From positions 124,001 to 188,000 of the forward strand of contig NZ_JONP01000010.1 of assembly GCF_000711725.1 (NCBI RefSeq): a stretch of 64,000 nt of DNA. Reading direction: 5' to 3'. The number at the start of each line of letters is the position of its first letter. The first letter of the stretch is position 1. The translations under genes and the position numbers were made by a program. Positions 54,801 to 61,382 of the stretch are shown in pieces. Source of the stretch: Roseomonas aerilata DSM 19363. Lineage in GTDB: Bacteria > Pseudomonadota > Alphaproteobacteria > Acetobacterales > Acetobacteraceae. The notes under the pieces are model-generated. The model was given only the letters and a program-made list of their open reading frames with translations. It had not been told where the DNA came from and did no database searches.

Positions 54801-55105
54801 ACCTGGCTGAGGTCGATGTCGATAGACGTCCCGGCTGTGCCAGGATTGCCGTTGCGGCCCGGCTTGTCGAAGTCGGGGGTGGTGGGCGCTGGACCGTTGG
54901 GCGCCGTGTTGGAGAAGGAGCAGCCGCCGTAGGAGATGTCCCCGCAGGTCGTCTGCGTCTGCGCGTGGGCGGGCTGCCCACCCAGGACCAGCGCGAGCGC
55001 GGCCACGGCGGAGCAAGAGGAGAGGAGCCGCACGCGGTTCGAGACCGGCGGTGACCCACGGAATGTGGGTTGGGGCGAGCGGTGAGCGAGCGGCGCGGCG
55101 GTCAT
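48857..55105 (-). CDS. large autotransporter (type Va) with glycine-rich repeat passenger
   Basis: 2082 residues. The extended signal peptide ends near AHAQTQ (SCSAVAALALVLGGQPAHA). The passenger (about 50-1750) is built of some 15-18 degenerate repeats of about 60-110 residues. Each combines a strand run such as GTVTVTNSGSIETRSHDAIG with LAQSIGGGGG-like loops, expected to form a beta-helix or beta-roll. The last ~290 residues are the beta-barrel (SCGWARAFGSTATQDSTGGA, GGQVQIAPGWFVGGSIAYQS) ending in AAYRF, the C-terminal Phe needed for BAM insertion. It likely acts in surface adhesion or aggregation. It lies downstream of, and in line with, a winged-helix/TPR regulator. Confidence 0.95.
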   Translation of the reverse strand: MTAAPLAHRSPQPTFRGSPPVSNRVRLLSSCSAVAALALVLGGQPAHAQTQTTCGDISYGGCSFSNTAPNGPAPTTPDFDKPGRNGNPGTAGTSIDIDLSQVPGTGGLYYAAGSTPGVALATQAGSGSDGTDASNNAVAPVPNLSAGSGGAAGAAGSITVTMPQGSNVQVISGIDQYGNPAADAPAVQVYSGGGNGGGGGVPTQGGLPGVSQPGANGGDITINAYANPNQAETNSGQVGAIQSIQTGILAQSIAGNGGSGHPHVTDYAKQGVDGATTDANNSALPGSGGTVTVNLGTSITAYTQFFANSPPTVGPSSVSPGAGVRIVSAGGNGGNGGTGSSKTDGGSGGDGGAAGDGGALNVTVTNQSSVNVQLGRYFTPAIWVQSFGGIGGLGADESGWASGGNSGRGGNGGMITIVNDGSLTTESADHAPGILAQSFGGTGQNGGTGGGWGATGGEGASGGNGSAISVSGRGSISTGSTNSPGILAQSIGGGGGSGGNDRGWLAVGGAGAIGGNGGNIILNYGGTIRTTAELSSGMAAQSVGGGGGSGGDASGSGAFLNLVVGGQGAGGGNGGAIQATSAGTVSTQGAHSPGMLLQSIGGGGGSGGSAYSRSTGVAGSASVALGGTGSGGGDGGSIGFAPGASTTNSGAIVTAGHDSFGIVAQSIGAGGGLGGAAASKATAYSVPDNGEIPTVALSVSLAGSGGAGGAGGPVTLDNSGLLATRGSGAAALVAQSIGGGGGAGGDSSAHASAQGSSTFNLTGTVSFGGSGGGGGSGNTVTVGNNGLIITSGESADGVLAQSIGGGGGAGGTGDGQGKATGDDASNVSVTLNMGGQGQGGGDGRQVVATNNGAILTLGDGAVGIMAQAVGGGGGRGGGAAGTSSGTYSATLNVGANSGTGGSTWTGLNSDSVHVTTKQGSAIVTFGASAPGVVAQSIAGGGGQGGKAASTIGHQTSSTDGGTGTAATLDSAYARIAAAMASGGSSSLNQYNSVQALAALATSLVTGAPASAPRLGDAADDGDALENLGGNTGESDDSSDATSITVNVGVGGRGGSGGAAGNVAVDNYGRIGTVGPMSDGILAQAIGGGGGNGGAALSSTTSGDVQGAIGVGGNGGGGGNGANVTVNNYGGITTIGGQSLGIVAQSIAGGGGIAGTSAAKVKPEDNSDNSVLSVPISIGANGGGGGTAGTVTVTNSGSIETRSHDAIGILAQSIQGGGGMVRTRSSDNEDNNGGKAVATGGSYGINLTIGGASGNARDGGTAGAVSVTSTGSIATMGRNAYGILVQSIGGGGGLVLGGTPNNSANPFGTGMMTGNANSVSVTVGTAPTAQVPTPPPASITTTGTGGVAVLAQSIGGGGGLAGDTGLTAQRAGFTPTSNHDGNGGPVSVMVNPGATLSTAAGNTPVILAQSIGGGGGRVTTSGFGANDGWAGGTGAGGTVAVNVSGQVLAGGAASPGIFAESVGQPVAPAPGSGRPGNLTGGSAIAVNVLTGGTVQGGTNFSANDGYGAGIYVVGGPSAQAPVDTTTSNQITNGGTITSLGKTGAGGTAVYSTGGWTNIHNQSGGTITGSISLGNGGGGGNVLNDAGATINQGPVNNYGAGTLTNNGTVNVGGTGAIAATAMSGNLVQGPTGRLVLDTNHGTGASDRIDVQGSVRLGGMLELHPAALANRAVTVLTATEGVTPDPSLTSTRTHLFAFDARQAGNSLLVQPRAEFTGQAAGLGANQRAVAAHLQELWNGGANLNAGFTALAGVRDGAGYGQALNSLSGQTVGAISASRFASSRDFSTNMLNDCATFEGAGISQDEASCGWARAFGSTATQDSTGGALGYKATSWTMQTGGQVQIAPGWFVGGSIAYQSSVFRGDAGSSKVSGDSALLGALLRYQAGPWQVSGAVDAGYGWYESQRSVTAGSFQGTARAKPDAWHVGAHARLAYQVPFGGEAAGWYVQPRVDLHLNHVRSGGYTESGAAPFNLAVASQGATTFTAVPAVEVGGRVRLGEATVLRPFASVGVELGANGDWAATARLASQPASRGFRASTPIPDVLGKFTLGAELLTTSNWDLRVQYSAAVGDGYNSHAGLARAAYRF

Positions 55106-55394
55106 GGTCTTCTCTCAGGGCGAGGGGCTTTGGGCCTGCCAGCGACGGGCTGGCCATGGGCTGCCTCGTACCGGTAGCCTTCGCCGCAAGTCCTGAAATC
55201 ATGCCGAAGGATCAGCGAAACTTAGATGTGCCGCAGCGCGGGCAGCCCGCCTTCCCGGGCCCCGCTCCTTCAGGAACTGGTCAGGGCTCCTTGAGAAGTG
55301 CGCGGGCGGTGCAGCATCGCGCCCGGCTGACAGGCGCGCTGGATCGAGGCTCGCGGCGGTCCACGCGCTCGTCGAGTTGCTCGTCAGCCCCCGG
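55106..55394. other. 289-bp leader between regulator and autotransporter
   Basis: Non-coding by inspection. It is the upstream region of the autotransporter gene and includes a less GC-rich patch (ATCATGCCGAAGGATCAGCG around 55199). No CCGAA repeats with 11-bp phasing like those upstream of the regulator were seen here. Confidence 0.4.
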
Positions 55395-56960
55395 TCAGAG
55401 CGAGTTGCTGCTCTCCAGCGGCCGACCTACGGCAACGGAGCCGGCCGCCTCGACGGCGGACCGGAACCGCTCGAAGTCAGCATCGTAGCGGAAGAAGTAG
55501 CTGCCGGTGTGGTTGCGGGGTGTCCCCTCACCCTGCAGACGGACGAGATCCCGCAGCGCCAGTCGCGCCTTGTCTATCTGCCCAAGCTCTGTGAGCGCGA
55601 CGACAAGCGAAAGGTAGCAAGGGGCGTAGTCGGGTAGCCGGGCGGCGCACCACTGCAGTTCGACTAGCGCTTCCTCGACACGCCCCGCTAACACGAGCAC
55701 GCGCCCCAGGACCGCGCGGAACCCGGGCCGAGAGTAGGTATCGAGCGCCAGCCCCTGACGCAGGATGCCCACGGCCTCCTCCGCATGCCCGCAGGTGGCC
55801 AGCACGTCGGCACAGTCCGCGCGCGTCGCGACGTAGACCGGTCGGTCGGTGCGCAGCGCCGCCCTGGCGACGCTCACCGCTTCCTCCCAGCGCTGGTGCA
55901 GGAGCAGTACGAACGCGAGGCGGCCGAGGCAGAGCGGCGAATCCGGAGCCAGCTCCACCGCGCGCCGCGCGTGCTGCAAGGCCAGATCCCGTGCCGCCTG
56001 CCCGCCGGGTTGGCCCCAGCCATGGGTAATGGCGCGCTGCACTGCATACGCCTGCCAAGCATGAGCGGCCGCATAGTCCGGATCAGCGGCTATCGCGCGG
56101 TCGAACATCTCCCGCGAGATCTGGGTGTCCGCCTCGGTGCTGCGCAGGTGGTGTTCCTTGCCGAGCAAGTAGTAATCCCGGGCCGTCCTCTCTGCAGGCT
56201 GCTTGACGGTGGCGCGTCGCAGGCTTTCTCGGTTGATCTGACGGTCGATCTCCGCCGCGAAGCTTAGCAGCGCCTCCTCCGGCGGCTCCGGCCCGTCCTC
56301 GTGCGGCCATTCCAGGCGGTCGCCCCAAATGGTGGCACCCGCCGCGTCCTCCAGCCGAACCGTGCTGCGCCACTTCGTCACCGCCGAACGCACCGCCACG
56401 TGGAGGTGATAGCCGTTGGCCGCAGGGACCTCCACACTTCTCAGAACCCGCAGGTGTTCGAAGGTGGCGAGAACTGCGGTGATCTCCACAGTCATTGTGT
56501 CGGCCACGTGCAGTTCCACGGACCTCGCGTCGAGAGCCTCGACCGGGTGCACAAAGACGACGTCATGGGTTGATGAAGGTGCCGAGCGCAAAGCGGGCAC
56601 CACCGGCTCCGCGGAACCGGTGCCGGCTGATTGCTCCTTCCGCACCTCGGCCGCGAGAATATAGCCCCGCCGTGGGACGGTGCGGAGCACCGCCGTGGCG
56701 CTCTCTCCGAAGGCCTTCCGAAGTTCGCTTATGCACTGGGTCAGGCTGTCGTCCGTCACCACCATGCCCGGCCAGAGCGCGTCCAGCAGCTCCACCCGGC
56801 TCATCAGGCGGGCGGGTCGCTCCAACAAATGCACGAGTAGCCCGAAGGCCTTCGGGCGAAGGGAGAGTTCCACCTCACCGGGGCCAAGCAGCGTCCCGCG
56901 TACCGTGTCCAGGACGAATCCCTCAAAGCGGTAAGCCACGCCCTGATCCACAGCCGTCAT
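55395..56960 (-). CDS. OmpR-type winged-helix regulator with TPR domain (CadC/HilA-like, soluble)
   Basis: 521 residues from ATG 56960 (a TTG seven codons upstream is an alternative). Residues 1-110 are a Trans_reg_C winged helix: YRFEGFVLDTVRGTLLGPGE, LSLRPKAFGLLVHLLERPAR, LMSRVELLDALWPGMVVTDD, RTVPRRGYILAAEV. There is no receiver domain and no obvious membrane span. Residues about 260-490 are TPR-like helices (AAIAADPDYAAAHAWQAYAV, HARRAVELAPDSPLCLGRLA, ARLPDYAPCYLSLVVALTEL). The arrangement resembles HilA/CadC-type activators that control surface structures, and the adjacent autotransporter is the probable target. Confidence 0.9.
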   Translation of the reverse strand: MTAVDQGVAYRFEGFVLDTVRGTLLGPGEVELSLRPKAFGLLVHLLERPARLMSRVELLDALWPGMVVTDDSLTQCISELRKAFGESATAVLRTVPRRGYILAAEVRKEQSAGTGSAEPVVPALRSAPSSTHDVVFVHPVEALDARSVELHVADTMTVEITAVLATFEHLRVLRSVEVPAANGYHLHVAVRSAVTKWRSTVRLEDAAGATIWGDRLEWPHEDGPEPPEEALLSFAAEIDRQINRESLRRATVKQPAERTARDYYLLGKEHHLRSTEADTQISREMFDRAIAADPDYAAAHAWQAYAVQRAITHGWGQPGGQAARDLALQHARRAVELAPDSPLCLGRLAFVLLLHQRWEEAVSVARAALRTDRPVYVATRADCADVLATCGHAEEAVGILRQGLALDTYSRPGFRAVLGRVLVLAGRVEEALVELQWCAARLPDYAPCYLSLVVALTELGQIDKARLALRDLVRLQGEGTPRNHTGSYFFRYDADFERFRSAVEAAGSVAVGRPLESSNSL

Positions 56961-56985
56961 TCCCTCGCCCTGGCGAAGCAATTAA

Positions 56986-57023
56986 CCGAAAGAGTCCCGA
57001 ATGAATTCCGAACTGTTTCTGAA
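56986..57023. promoter_or_regulatory. phased CCGAA direct repeats (11-bp period), candidate operator
   Basis: CCGAA occurs at 56986-56990, 56997-57001 and 57008-57012, with CTGAA at 57019-57023: four units exactly 11 bp apart, 26-63 bp upstream of the regulator's ATG. Direct repeats with 11-bp spacing are the known recognition format of OmpR/PhoB-type winged helices, the DNA-binding fold of the gene just downstream. Autoregulation is the simplest reading. Confidence 0.6.
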
Positions 57024-57056
57024 GGTTCTTGTACCATAAACCTTAACTGCCGGACA

Positions 57057-57076
57057 CATACAAACATTTCTGTATG
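57057..57076. promoter_or_regulatory. short dyad upstream of the regulator gene
   Basis: CATACA (57057-57062), an 8-base spacer and TGTATG (57071-57076) form a perfect 6-bp inverted repeat in an AT-rich patch about 100 bp upstream of the regulator start. It could be a second regulator's site or part of an extended promoter. Confidence 0.4.
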
Positions 57077-57183
57077 CGTCAGGACGGGCCAAGTCATTGC
57101 ATTTGCTGCATCTATATGGCTCCAGCGTTCGTCGGAGCGAGCCCTGGCGGAGGGAGGATTAACGAGAAGCGGGGGGGGGTTCC

Positions 57184-58164
57184 TCAGATACCTAGAGTGG
57201 CGACGAGCGTTGCGTACCGCTCCTGCTCCTGACGCATAAAAGTCCGGAGCGCCGCCGGAGAACCACCCGCCGGTTCGGCGCCCAGCAGTGCCAGACGCTC
57301 ACGCGTCTCCAAGGTCGCGAGGGTCGTGCGTGCGGCCTCGTTCAGTTCCTCGACAGCACCGGGCGGCGTCCCGGCGGGCGCGAGCAGGCAGCCCCAGGAC
57401 GTACCGCCGTAGCCGGGGAACCCGCCTTCCACGACGGTGGGCAGGTCTGGCAGCAGGAGGGTGCGCTCCGGCGAGGCCACGGCGATGGCACGCAGCATCC
57501 CAGCCAGGACGTGGGGCCGGACAGCCGCATAGGCGTCGAACATCATGGAGGTCCGGCCCATCAGCAGGTCGGCATGGGCTGCCGTGGAGCCGCGATAGGA
57601 AACGTGCTCCATCTCGACCCCAGCTCGGCGCAGCAAATCCGCGGCGAAAAGGTGTGGGTTCGACCCGATCCCGGACGAGGCATAGGCGGCGCGGCCATCT
57701 TGCCCTCGGGCCCAGGCAAGAAAACTGGGCAGTTGCTGGGCGGAGTGCGAGGAGGGAACCACCATGACGATCTGCACCGTCGTCGTCAGGATCACCGGCA
57801 CGAAGTCTTGCAAGGGATCAAAGGGAAGCGCTGGAAACAGCGCGGCATTGACGACGTGCGACGAGGCGACGAGGGCCAGGGTGTGCCCATCAGGCCTGGA
57901 CCTTGCGACGACCTCCGTGCCGATGATGCCCGACGCCCCTGGCCGGTTCTCGACCAGGACGGGCTGGCCGAGCTGGGTGTGTAGCCCTCCCGCGATCAGC
58001 CGCGCCGTGGCGTCGGAGGCCCCGCCCGCTGTGTACGGCACCACGATCCGGATAGGACGTTCCGGCTTCCAGGCGGCTTGTCCCCGTGCGGCCCGCGTGA
58101 TTGCGGGCGCGGCCAGGAGGGTGGAAGCGGCCAGGAGGGCGCGGCGGGCCACGGGCTGCGGCAT
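57184..58164 (-). CDS. Bug/TctC-family periplasmic solute-binding protein
   Basis: 326 residues. Signal peptide PVARRALLAASTLLAAPAIT. Family motifs: WKPERPIRIVVPYTAGGASD, PVLVENRPGASGIIG, AYASSGIGSNPHLFAADLL and HVSYRGSTAAHADLLMG. An enolase-superfamily fragment lies 18 bp upstream in the same direction, so the two formed an operon before the IS5 insertion; a sugar-acid or lactone ligand is plausible from that. Confidence 0.93.
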   Translation of the reverse strand: MPQPVARRALLAASTLLAAPAITRAARGQAAWKPERPIRIVVPYTAGGASDATARLIAGGLHTQLGQPVLVENRPGASGIIGTEVVARSRPDGHTLALVASSHVVNAALFPALPFDPLQDFVPVILTTTVQIVMVVPSSHSAQQLPSFLAWARGQDGRAAYASSGIGSNPHLFAADLLRRAGVEMEHVSYRGSTAAHADLLMGRTSMMFDAYAAVRPHVLAGMLRAIAVASPERTLLLPDLPTVVEGGFPGYGGTSWGCLLAPAGTPPGAVEELNEAARTTLATLETRERLALLGAEPAGGSPAALRTFMRQEQERYATLVATLGI

Positions 58165-58182
58165 CCTGCGCCTCCCTCGCGC

Positions 58183-58552
58183 TCAGTAGGCCAGCTTCAC
58201 CGGAAACCAGCCCGGGCGCCGGTCGTCAAGGTAGGCGCCCTCGATCCGCGTCACGGACCAGCGCTCCACGGCCGCCTCCTTAACCGTGACTCCGAGGCCT
58301 GGTCCGGCCGGCACCGCGAAGCAGCTCTCATCCAAGGCGAAGCCCTCCTCGATGATGTCACCGGAGAGGTGCGAATGCTCCGTATCCAAGAAGATCGTCA
58401 TGTTCGGAATCGCCGCAGCGAGGTGCAGGCAGGCCGATTGCGGCAGTCCCAGTTCGCCGCCGGAGTGCAGCGTGACCGGGATGCCGACCGCCTCGCAGAC
58501 CGCAGCCTGCTTGACAACCTGCCAGAGGCCGCCCGCCTCGTGCGGGTCTACG
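58183..58552 (-). pseudogene. C-terminal fragment of a mandelate racemase/muconate-lactonizing-type enolase superfamily enzyme
   Basis: The open frame reads VDPHEAGGLWQVVKQAAVCE, VGIPVTLHSGGELGLPQSAC, HLAAAIPNMTIFLDTEHSHL and CFAVPAGPGLGVTVKEAAVE: the end of the barrel (with the HSGGELG strand) and the C-terminal cap of an MR/MLE enzyme. The capping domain and the metal ligands are missing. Upstream sequence changes abruptly at about 58553 into an IS5-type element, which cut the gene. Confidence 0.8.
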
Positions 58553-59050
58553 GCCCGCTAGCGCCTGAACTGCTGGGCTGAGTGGGCGTTCTCCGGCATT
58601 TCGGAGGGTGCGATGGCGCTGACGGACGAGCGGTGGACGGTGCTGGAGCCCTTGGTCGAGGCTTGCCCCCGCACGCCAGGGTTCCGCCCCGGCACCTGCG
58701 GCGGACCATCGGCGCGATCCTCTGACGGCACAACAACGGCGCGAAATGGCGAGCCCTCCTCTTGGAGGAAGGCCCTTGGTGGATGGCGGCGCAGACCTCC
58801 ATTCGGTGGTCTCGCCTGGGTGTCTGAGAACGTCTGCTCACCCTGGCGTAGGAGGGAGGTGTCAGGCCCGGCATGACCTTCCTCGTCGGCACCTCGATCC
58901 TGGCGCACGCCAAGGCAGCAGGGGCAGCCAAAAAGGCGCGACAGCGCGGGCTGCGCCGTCGCCTTCTCCCTCGCGCCGGGACAGGCGCACGAGTTGCCTC
59001 ACGCCGTCCCCTCCTAGTAGCCCTTCCTGGCGTGCCGTCCTCCGCTAGCT
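58553..59050 (+). mobile_element. decayed IS5-family insertion sequence
   Basis: From ATG 58613: MALTDERWTVLEPLVEACPR, the N-terminus of an IS5/IS427-type transposase. After a frameshift near 58680 the correct frame continues HLRRTIGAIL-stop-RHNNGAKWRA, EGPWWMAAQTSIRWSRLGV-stop-ERLLTLA-stop and GMTFLVGTSILAHAKAAGAA. Stops are TGA at 58723 and 58825 (Trp codons in relatives) and TAG at 58849 (Gln). The DDE motif reads LVGTS where LDGT is usual, so a catalytic Asp is Val. The 3' half is missing. It is clearly inactive and not transcribed as a unit. Confidence 0.8.
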
Positions 59051-59059
59051 CGTAAAGGG

Positions 59060-59791
59060 TCAGACCTGCCGCATCCCGCCATCGACACAGAGTTCAGCGC
59101 CCGCGATGAAGCTCGCCTCGTCGCTGAGGAGAAACAGCGCTGCCGCCGCAACTTCCTCCGGGCGTGCCATTCGGCCGAGTGGGATCTGCCCAATCAGCGC
59201 CGCGCGCACCTCATCCGTCGTGGCCGCCATCATCGCCGTGTTCGTGGGGCCTGGGCTGACGACGTTCACGCGGATGCCGCGCGGCGCCAGTTCCGCGGTC
59301 CAGGTGCGCGCGTAGGAACGCAGGGCCGCCTTGGTGGCGGCATAGGTGCCGTAGTGGGGAATGCCCGCCATGTCCGCGATCGACCCGATGAGCACGACCG
59401 AGCCGCCCTGGTCCATGGCGCCGACGGCCGCACGGAAAGCGAGAACGGGGCCGCGCACATTGATCAGGAAGTGGCGATCAACGTGCTCCGGCGTCTCCTC
59501 GGCCAGCAGCGCCGGTTCGGAGATCCCGGCATTGAGTACCAGCGCGTCGATACGGCCATGCGTGTCCCGCACCGCGGTGACGGCCGCCGCCACGTCCTGC
59601 GCCACGCTGGCGTCCGCGACGAGGCCGCGTGCCCCCCGGCCGATTGTGGTGGCGGCCATCTCCACCGTTTCGGCACGACGCCCGGTGAGAAAGACCGCCG
59701 CACCCTCGGCTGCCAGCCGCTCGGCGGTGGCAAGGCCGATGCCGCTCGCGCCACCCACCACCAGGGCAACCTTGTTCAACATCCGCGCCAT
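59060..59791 (-). CDS. short-chain dehydrogenase/reductase
   Basis: 243 residues. VALVVGGASGIGLATAERLA is the cofactor motif, LVLNAGISEPALLAEE the NAG motif, SVVLIGSIADMAGIPHYGTY then AATK the Ser-Tyr-Lys triad, and SPGPTNTAMM the PG motif; the end SFIAGAELCVDGGM is classical. It is preceded by CAGGAGACGACG. It diverges from a HxlR-type regulator with 83 bp between, which probably represses it and responds to an electrophile or quinone. Confidence 0.93.
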   Translation of the reverse strand: MARMLNKVALVVGGASGIGLATAERLAAEGAAVFLTGRRAETVEMAATTIGRGARGLVADASVAQDVAAAVTAVRDTHGRIDALVLNAGISEPALLAEETPEHVDRHFLINVRGPVLAFRAAVGAMDQGGSVVLIGSIADMAGIPHYGTYAATKAALRSYARTWTAELAPRGIRVNVVSPGPTNTAMMAATTDEVRAALIGQIPLGRMARPEEVAAAALFLLSDEASFIAGAELCVDGGMRQV

Positions 59792-59820
59792 CGTCGTCTC
59801 CTGTTCTTCAGCGATGGCGG

Positions 59821-59876
59821 CCTAGATATATGGAGTGTATCTGGTAGCAAGAACGCACTTTGGATAGCCTAGATAT
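59821..59876. promoter_or_regulatory. 9-bp direct repeats in the SDR/hxlR divergent promoter
   Basis: CCTAGATAT occurs at 59821-59829 and 59868-59876, 47 bp apart, flanking the AT-rich intergenic region. One copy is just upstream of the SDR ribosome-binding site and the other overlaps the regulator's start codon. This is the placement expected of operator sites for a HxlR autorepressor. Confidence 0.5.
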
Positions 59877-60267
59877 GGCCGATGATACCGACCTGGAAGC
59901 ACTCTCCTCCTGCGCGCTGTCCGCTATGGCGCGCGTGCGACCGGTGCTCGACAAGATCGCGGACAAGTGGACCATTCTGATCCTGACGGTGCTCTGCCCG
60001 AGGCCTTCTCGTTTCAACGAGATCAAGCGGCGCCTCGATGGCATCACCCACAAAGCCCTCGCGGACGCGCTGAAGCGCCTGGAGCGGAACGGGCTGGTAA
60101 CGCGGACAGTGCTGCCGACGGCGCCGATCGGCGTGGAATACGCCATCACGCCGCTGGGGCACTCGCTGCGTCAGCCCTTTGAGGCGCTCTGCGGCTGGGC
60201 ACTTGCGCATGGCGACGCGATCAATAACGCCAGCACTGCATATGACCGTGCCAGAGAGGCCGAGTAG
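59875..60267 (+). CDS. HxlR-family transcriptional regulator
   Basis: 130 residues from ATG 59875 (TTG 59860 is an alternative). VLDKIADKWTILILTVLCPR then PSRFNEIKRRLDGITHKALA, DALKRLERNGLVTRTVLPTA and VEYAITPLGHSLRQPFEALC is the complete HxlR winged helix. The usual N-terminal Cys is present in SSCALSAMARV, giving a possible redox or electrophile sensor. It diverges from the SDR gene. Confidence 0.92.
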   Translation: MADDTDLEALSSCALSAMARVRPVLDKIADKWTILILTVLCPRPSRFNEIKRRLDGITHKALADALKRLERNGLVTRTVLPTAPIGVEYAITPLGHSLRQPFEALCGWALAHGDAINNASTAYDRAREAE

Positions 60268-60433
60268 GCTCCAAGGGAGATATCGCGGCTATAGACTGAT
60301 GCGGATGCTGACCACTCAAGCTGTTGAACCTATCCCGCCGCGTCATGGCTGCCTGCTTGGACGCTGCACCTGGAAGCAGACGTTTCGCCATCGGCCAAAC
60401 CCGGCCATGATGGCTCAGCGCCCTGAGCACCCA

Positions 60434-61288
60434 TCACGTGACCCGTAGCATCATCGTCCGGACAGCCAATTCGAGTGCCCGTGCCGCGGCGCTCGCAGCG
60501 GAGGAACTGGTGCGGGCAAACATTACGATCTCCGATGGTGGCAGGTCGGGAAGACCGAAGCGTGGTCCGACATCGCTCATCCCTCCCGAGGCTACGGCCC
60601 CCATCGGAGCGACGCCGAGACCCGCTCTCACCGCAGCCAGGAGGGCAGTGCAACTTCCCCCGACGAAGGCCGCCCGCCACGGCCGGTGAACCGCCTCGAG
60701 GCGCCTGATGGCCATGGCTCTAACCCCACATGGCGCCTCGAGCGTGACAAGCGGTACGGCGAGGTCCGGTGCCATTACACCTTCATCAGCGGATCGCCAG
60801 CCCAGAGGGTCTGTGCCCAGCACCTCGCCGTCCGCGCCGCCCGCTTCCCGCCGGACGATGACAGCGTCTAGTTCACCATCGTCGAACAACGCACGGACGT
60901 GTTGGGACAGTCCGATGCGCAGCTCAATCGCACTTCTCGGCGGAAGTGCCGCGCGAACATGGCGAATGACGTGCTCCAGCCCTGCCCCCAGCGCGTGATC
61001 GCTCGCCCCTATGGTGAACCGTGTCCTCGGCCCTTCGTCGAAGCGCGCGGCTTCGTCATGCGCAGCCATCAATGCGCGCGCTTTGGCAAGGAATGCCAAA
61101 CCGTCCTCAGTTGGTCGAACGAAGCGGGGCGTGCGTTCCAGGAGCTTTCGGCCAAGGGTCGTTTCCAACCCCTTAAGGCGAGCGCTGACGACCGGCTGCA
61201 CGGTGCCCGCCGCTTCCGCTGCCCGGGTCAGGTTCCCGAACTCCACCGCGAGGATGAACAGACGGACTGAGGCAAGGTCGAGCATCAT
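60434..61288 (-). CDS. LysR-family regulator (divergent from a tautomerase)
   Basis: 284 residues. LASVRLFILAVEFGNLTRAA then AGTVQPVVSARLKGLETTLG is the HTH, followed by the effector domain (TRFTIGASDHALGAGLEHVI, LDAVIVRREAGGADGEVLG). The helix-turn-helix motif is somewhat unusual (Val-Gln-Pro-Val-Val) but complete. It diverges from a tautomerase gene, and the shared upstream region holds a clear LysR-type dyad at 61297. Confidence 0.92.
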   Translation of the reverse strand: MMLDLASVRLFILAVEFGNLTRAAEAAGTVQPVVSARLKGLETTLGRKLLERTPRFVRPTEDGLAFLAKARALMAAHDEAARFDEGPRTRFTIGASDHALGAGLEHVIRHVRAALPPRSAIELRIGLSQHVRALFDDGELDAVIVRREAGGADGEVLGTDPLGWRSADEGVMAPDLAVPLVTLEAPCGVRAMAIRRLEAVHRPWRAAFVGGSCTALLAAVRAGLGVAPMGAVASGGMSDVGPRFGLPDLPPSEIVMFARTSSSAASAAARALELAVRTMMLRVT

Positions 61289-61296
61289 ATTGATTC

Positions 61297-61323
61297 GCTA
61301 TGATCACCAGCGCACATCATAGC
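61297..61323. promoter_or_regulatory. LysR-type dyad operator between lysR and tautomerase
   Basis: GCTATGAT (61297-61304) and ATCATAGC (61316-61323) are a perfect 8-bp inverted repeat with an 11-base spacer, the interrupted dyad format (T-N11-A) recognised by LysR proteins. It lies 9 bp upstream of the lysR start and 60 bp upstream of the tautomerase ATG. Confidence 0.72.
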
Positions 61324-61382
61324 ATTCCGCCCTGATTGAAACAGAGCCAAGTCTCCTCCGCATCAGTGCCGAGGAGGTTTCC

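Noticed and set aside
48857-55105. Short DNA repeats that could suggest a CRISPR or satellite array
   Set aside because: The recurring GCCGCCGCCGATGCTCTGCG-like words are coding repeats of the autotransporter passenger. They are irregularly spaced and imperfect, with no unique spacers.
57171-57179. Run of nine G as a possible phase-variable tract
   Set aside because: It lies just beyond the 3' end of a Bug gene and about 210 bp upstream of the regulator start, outside any reading frame. No evidence links its length to expression.
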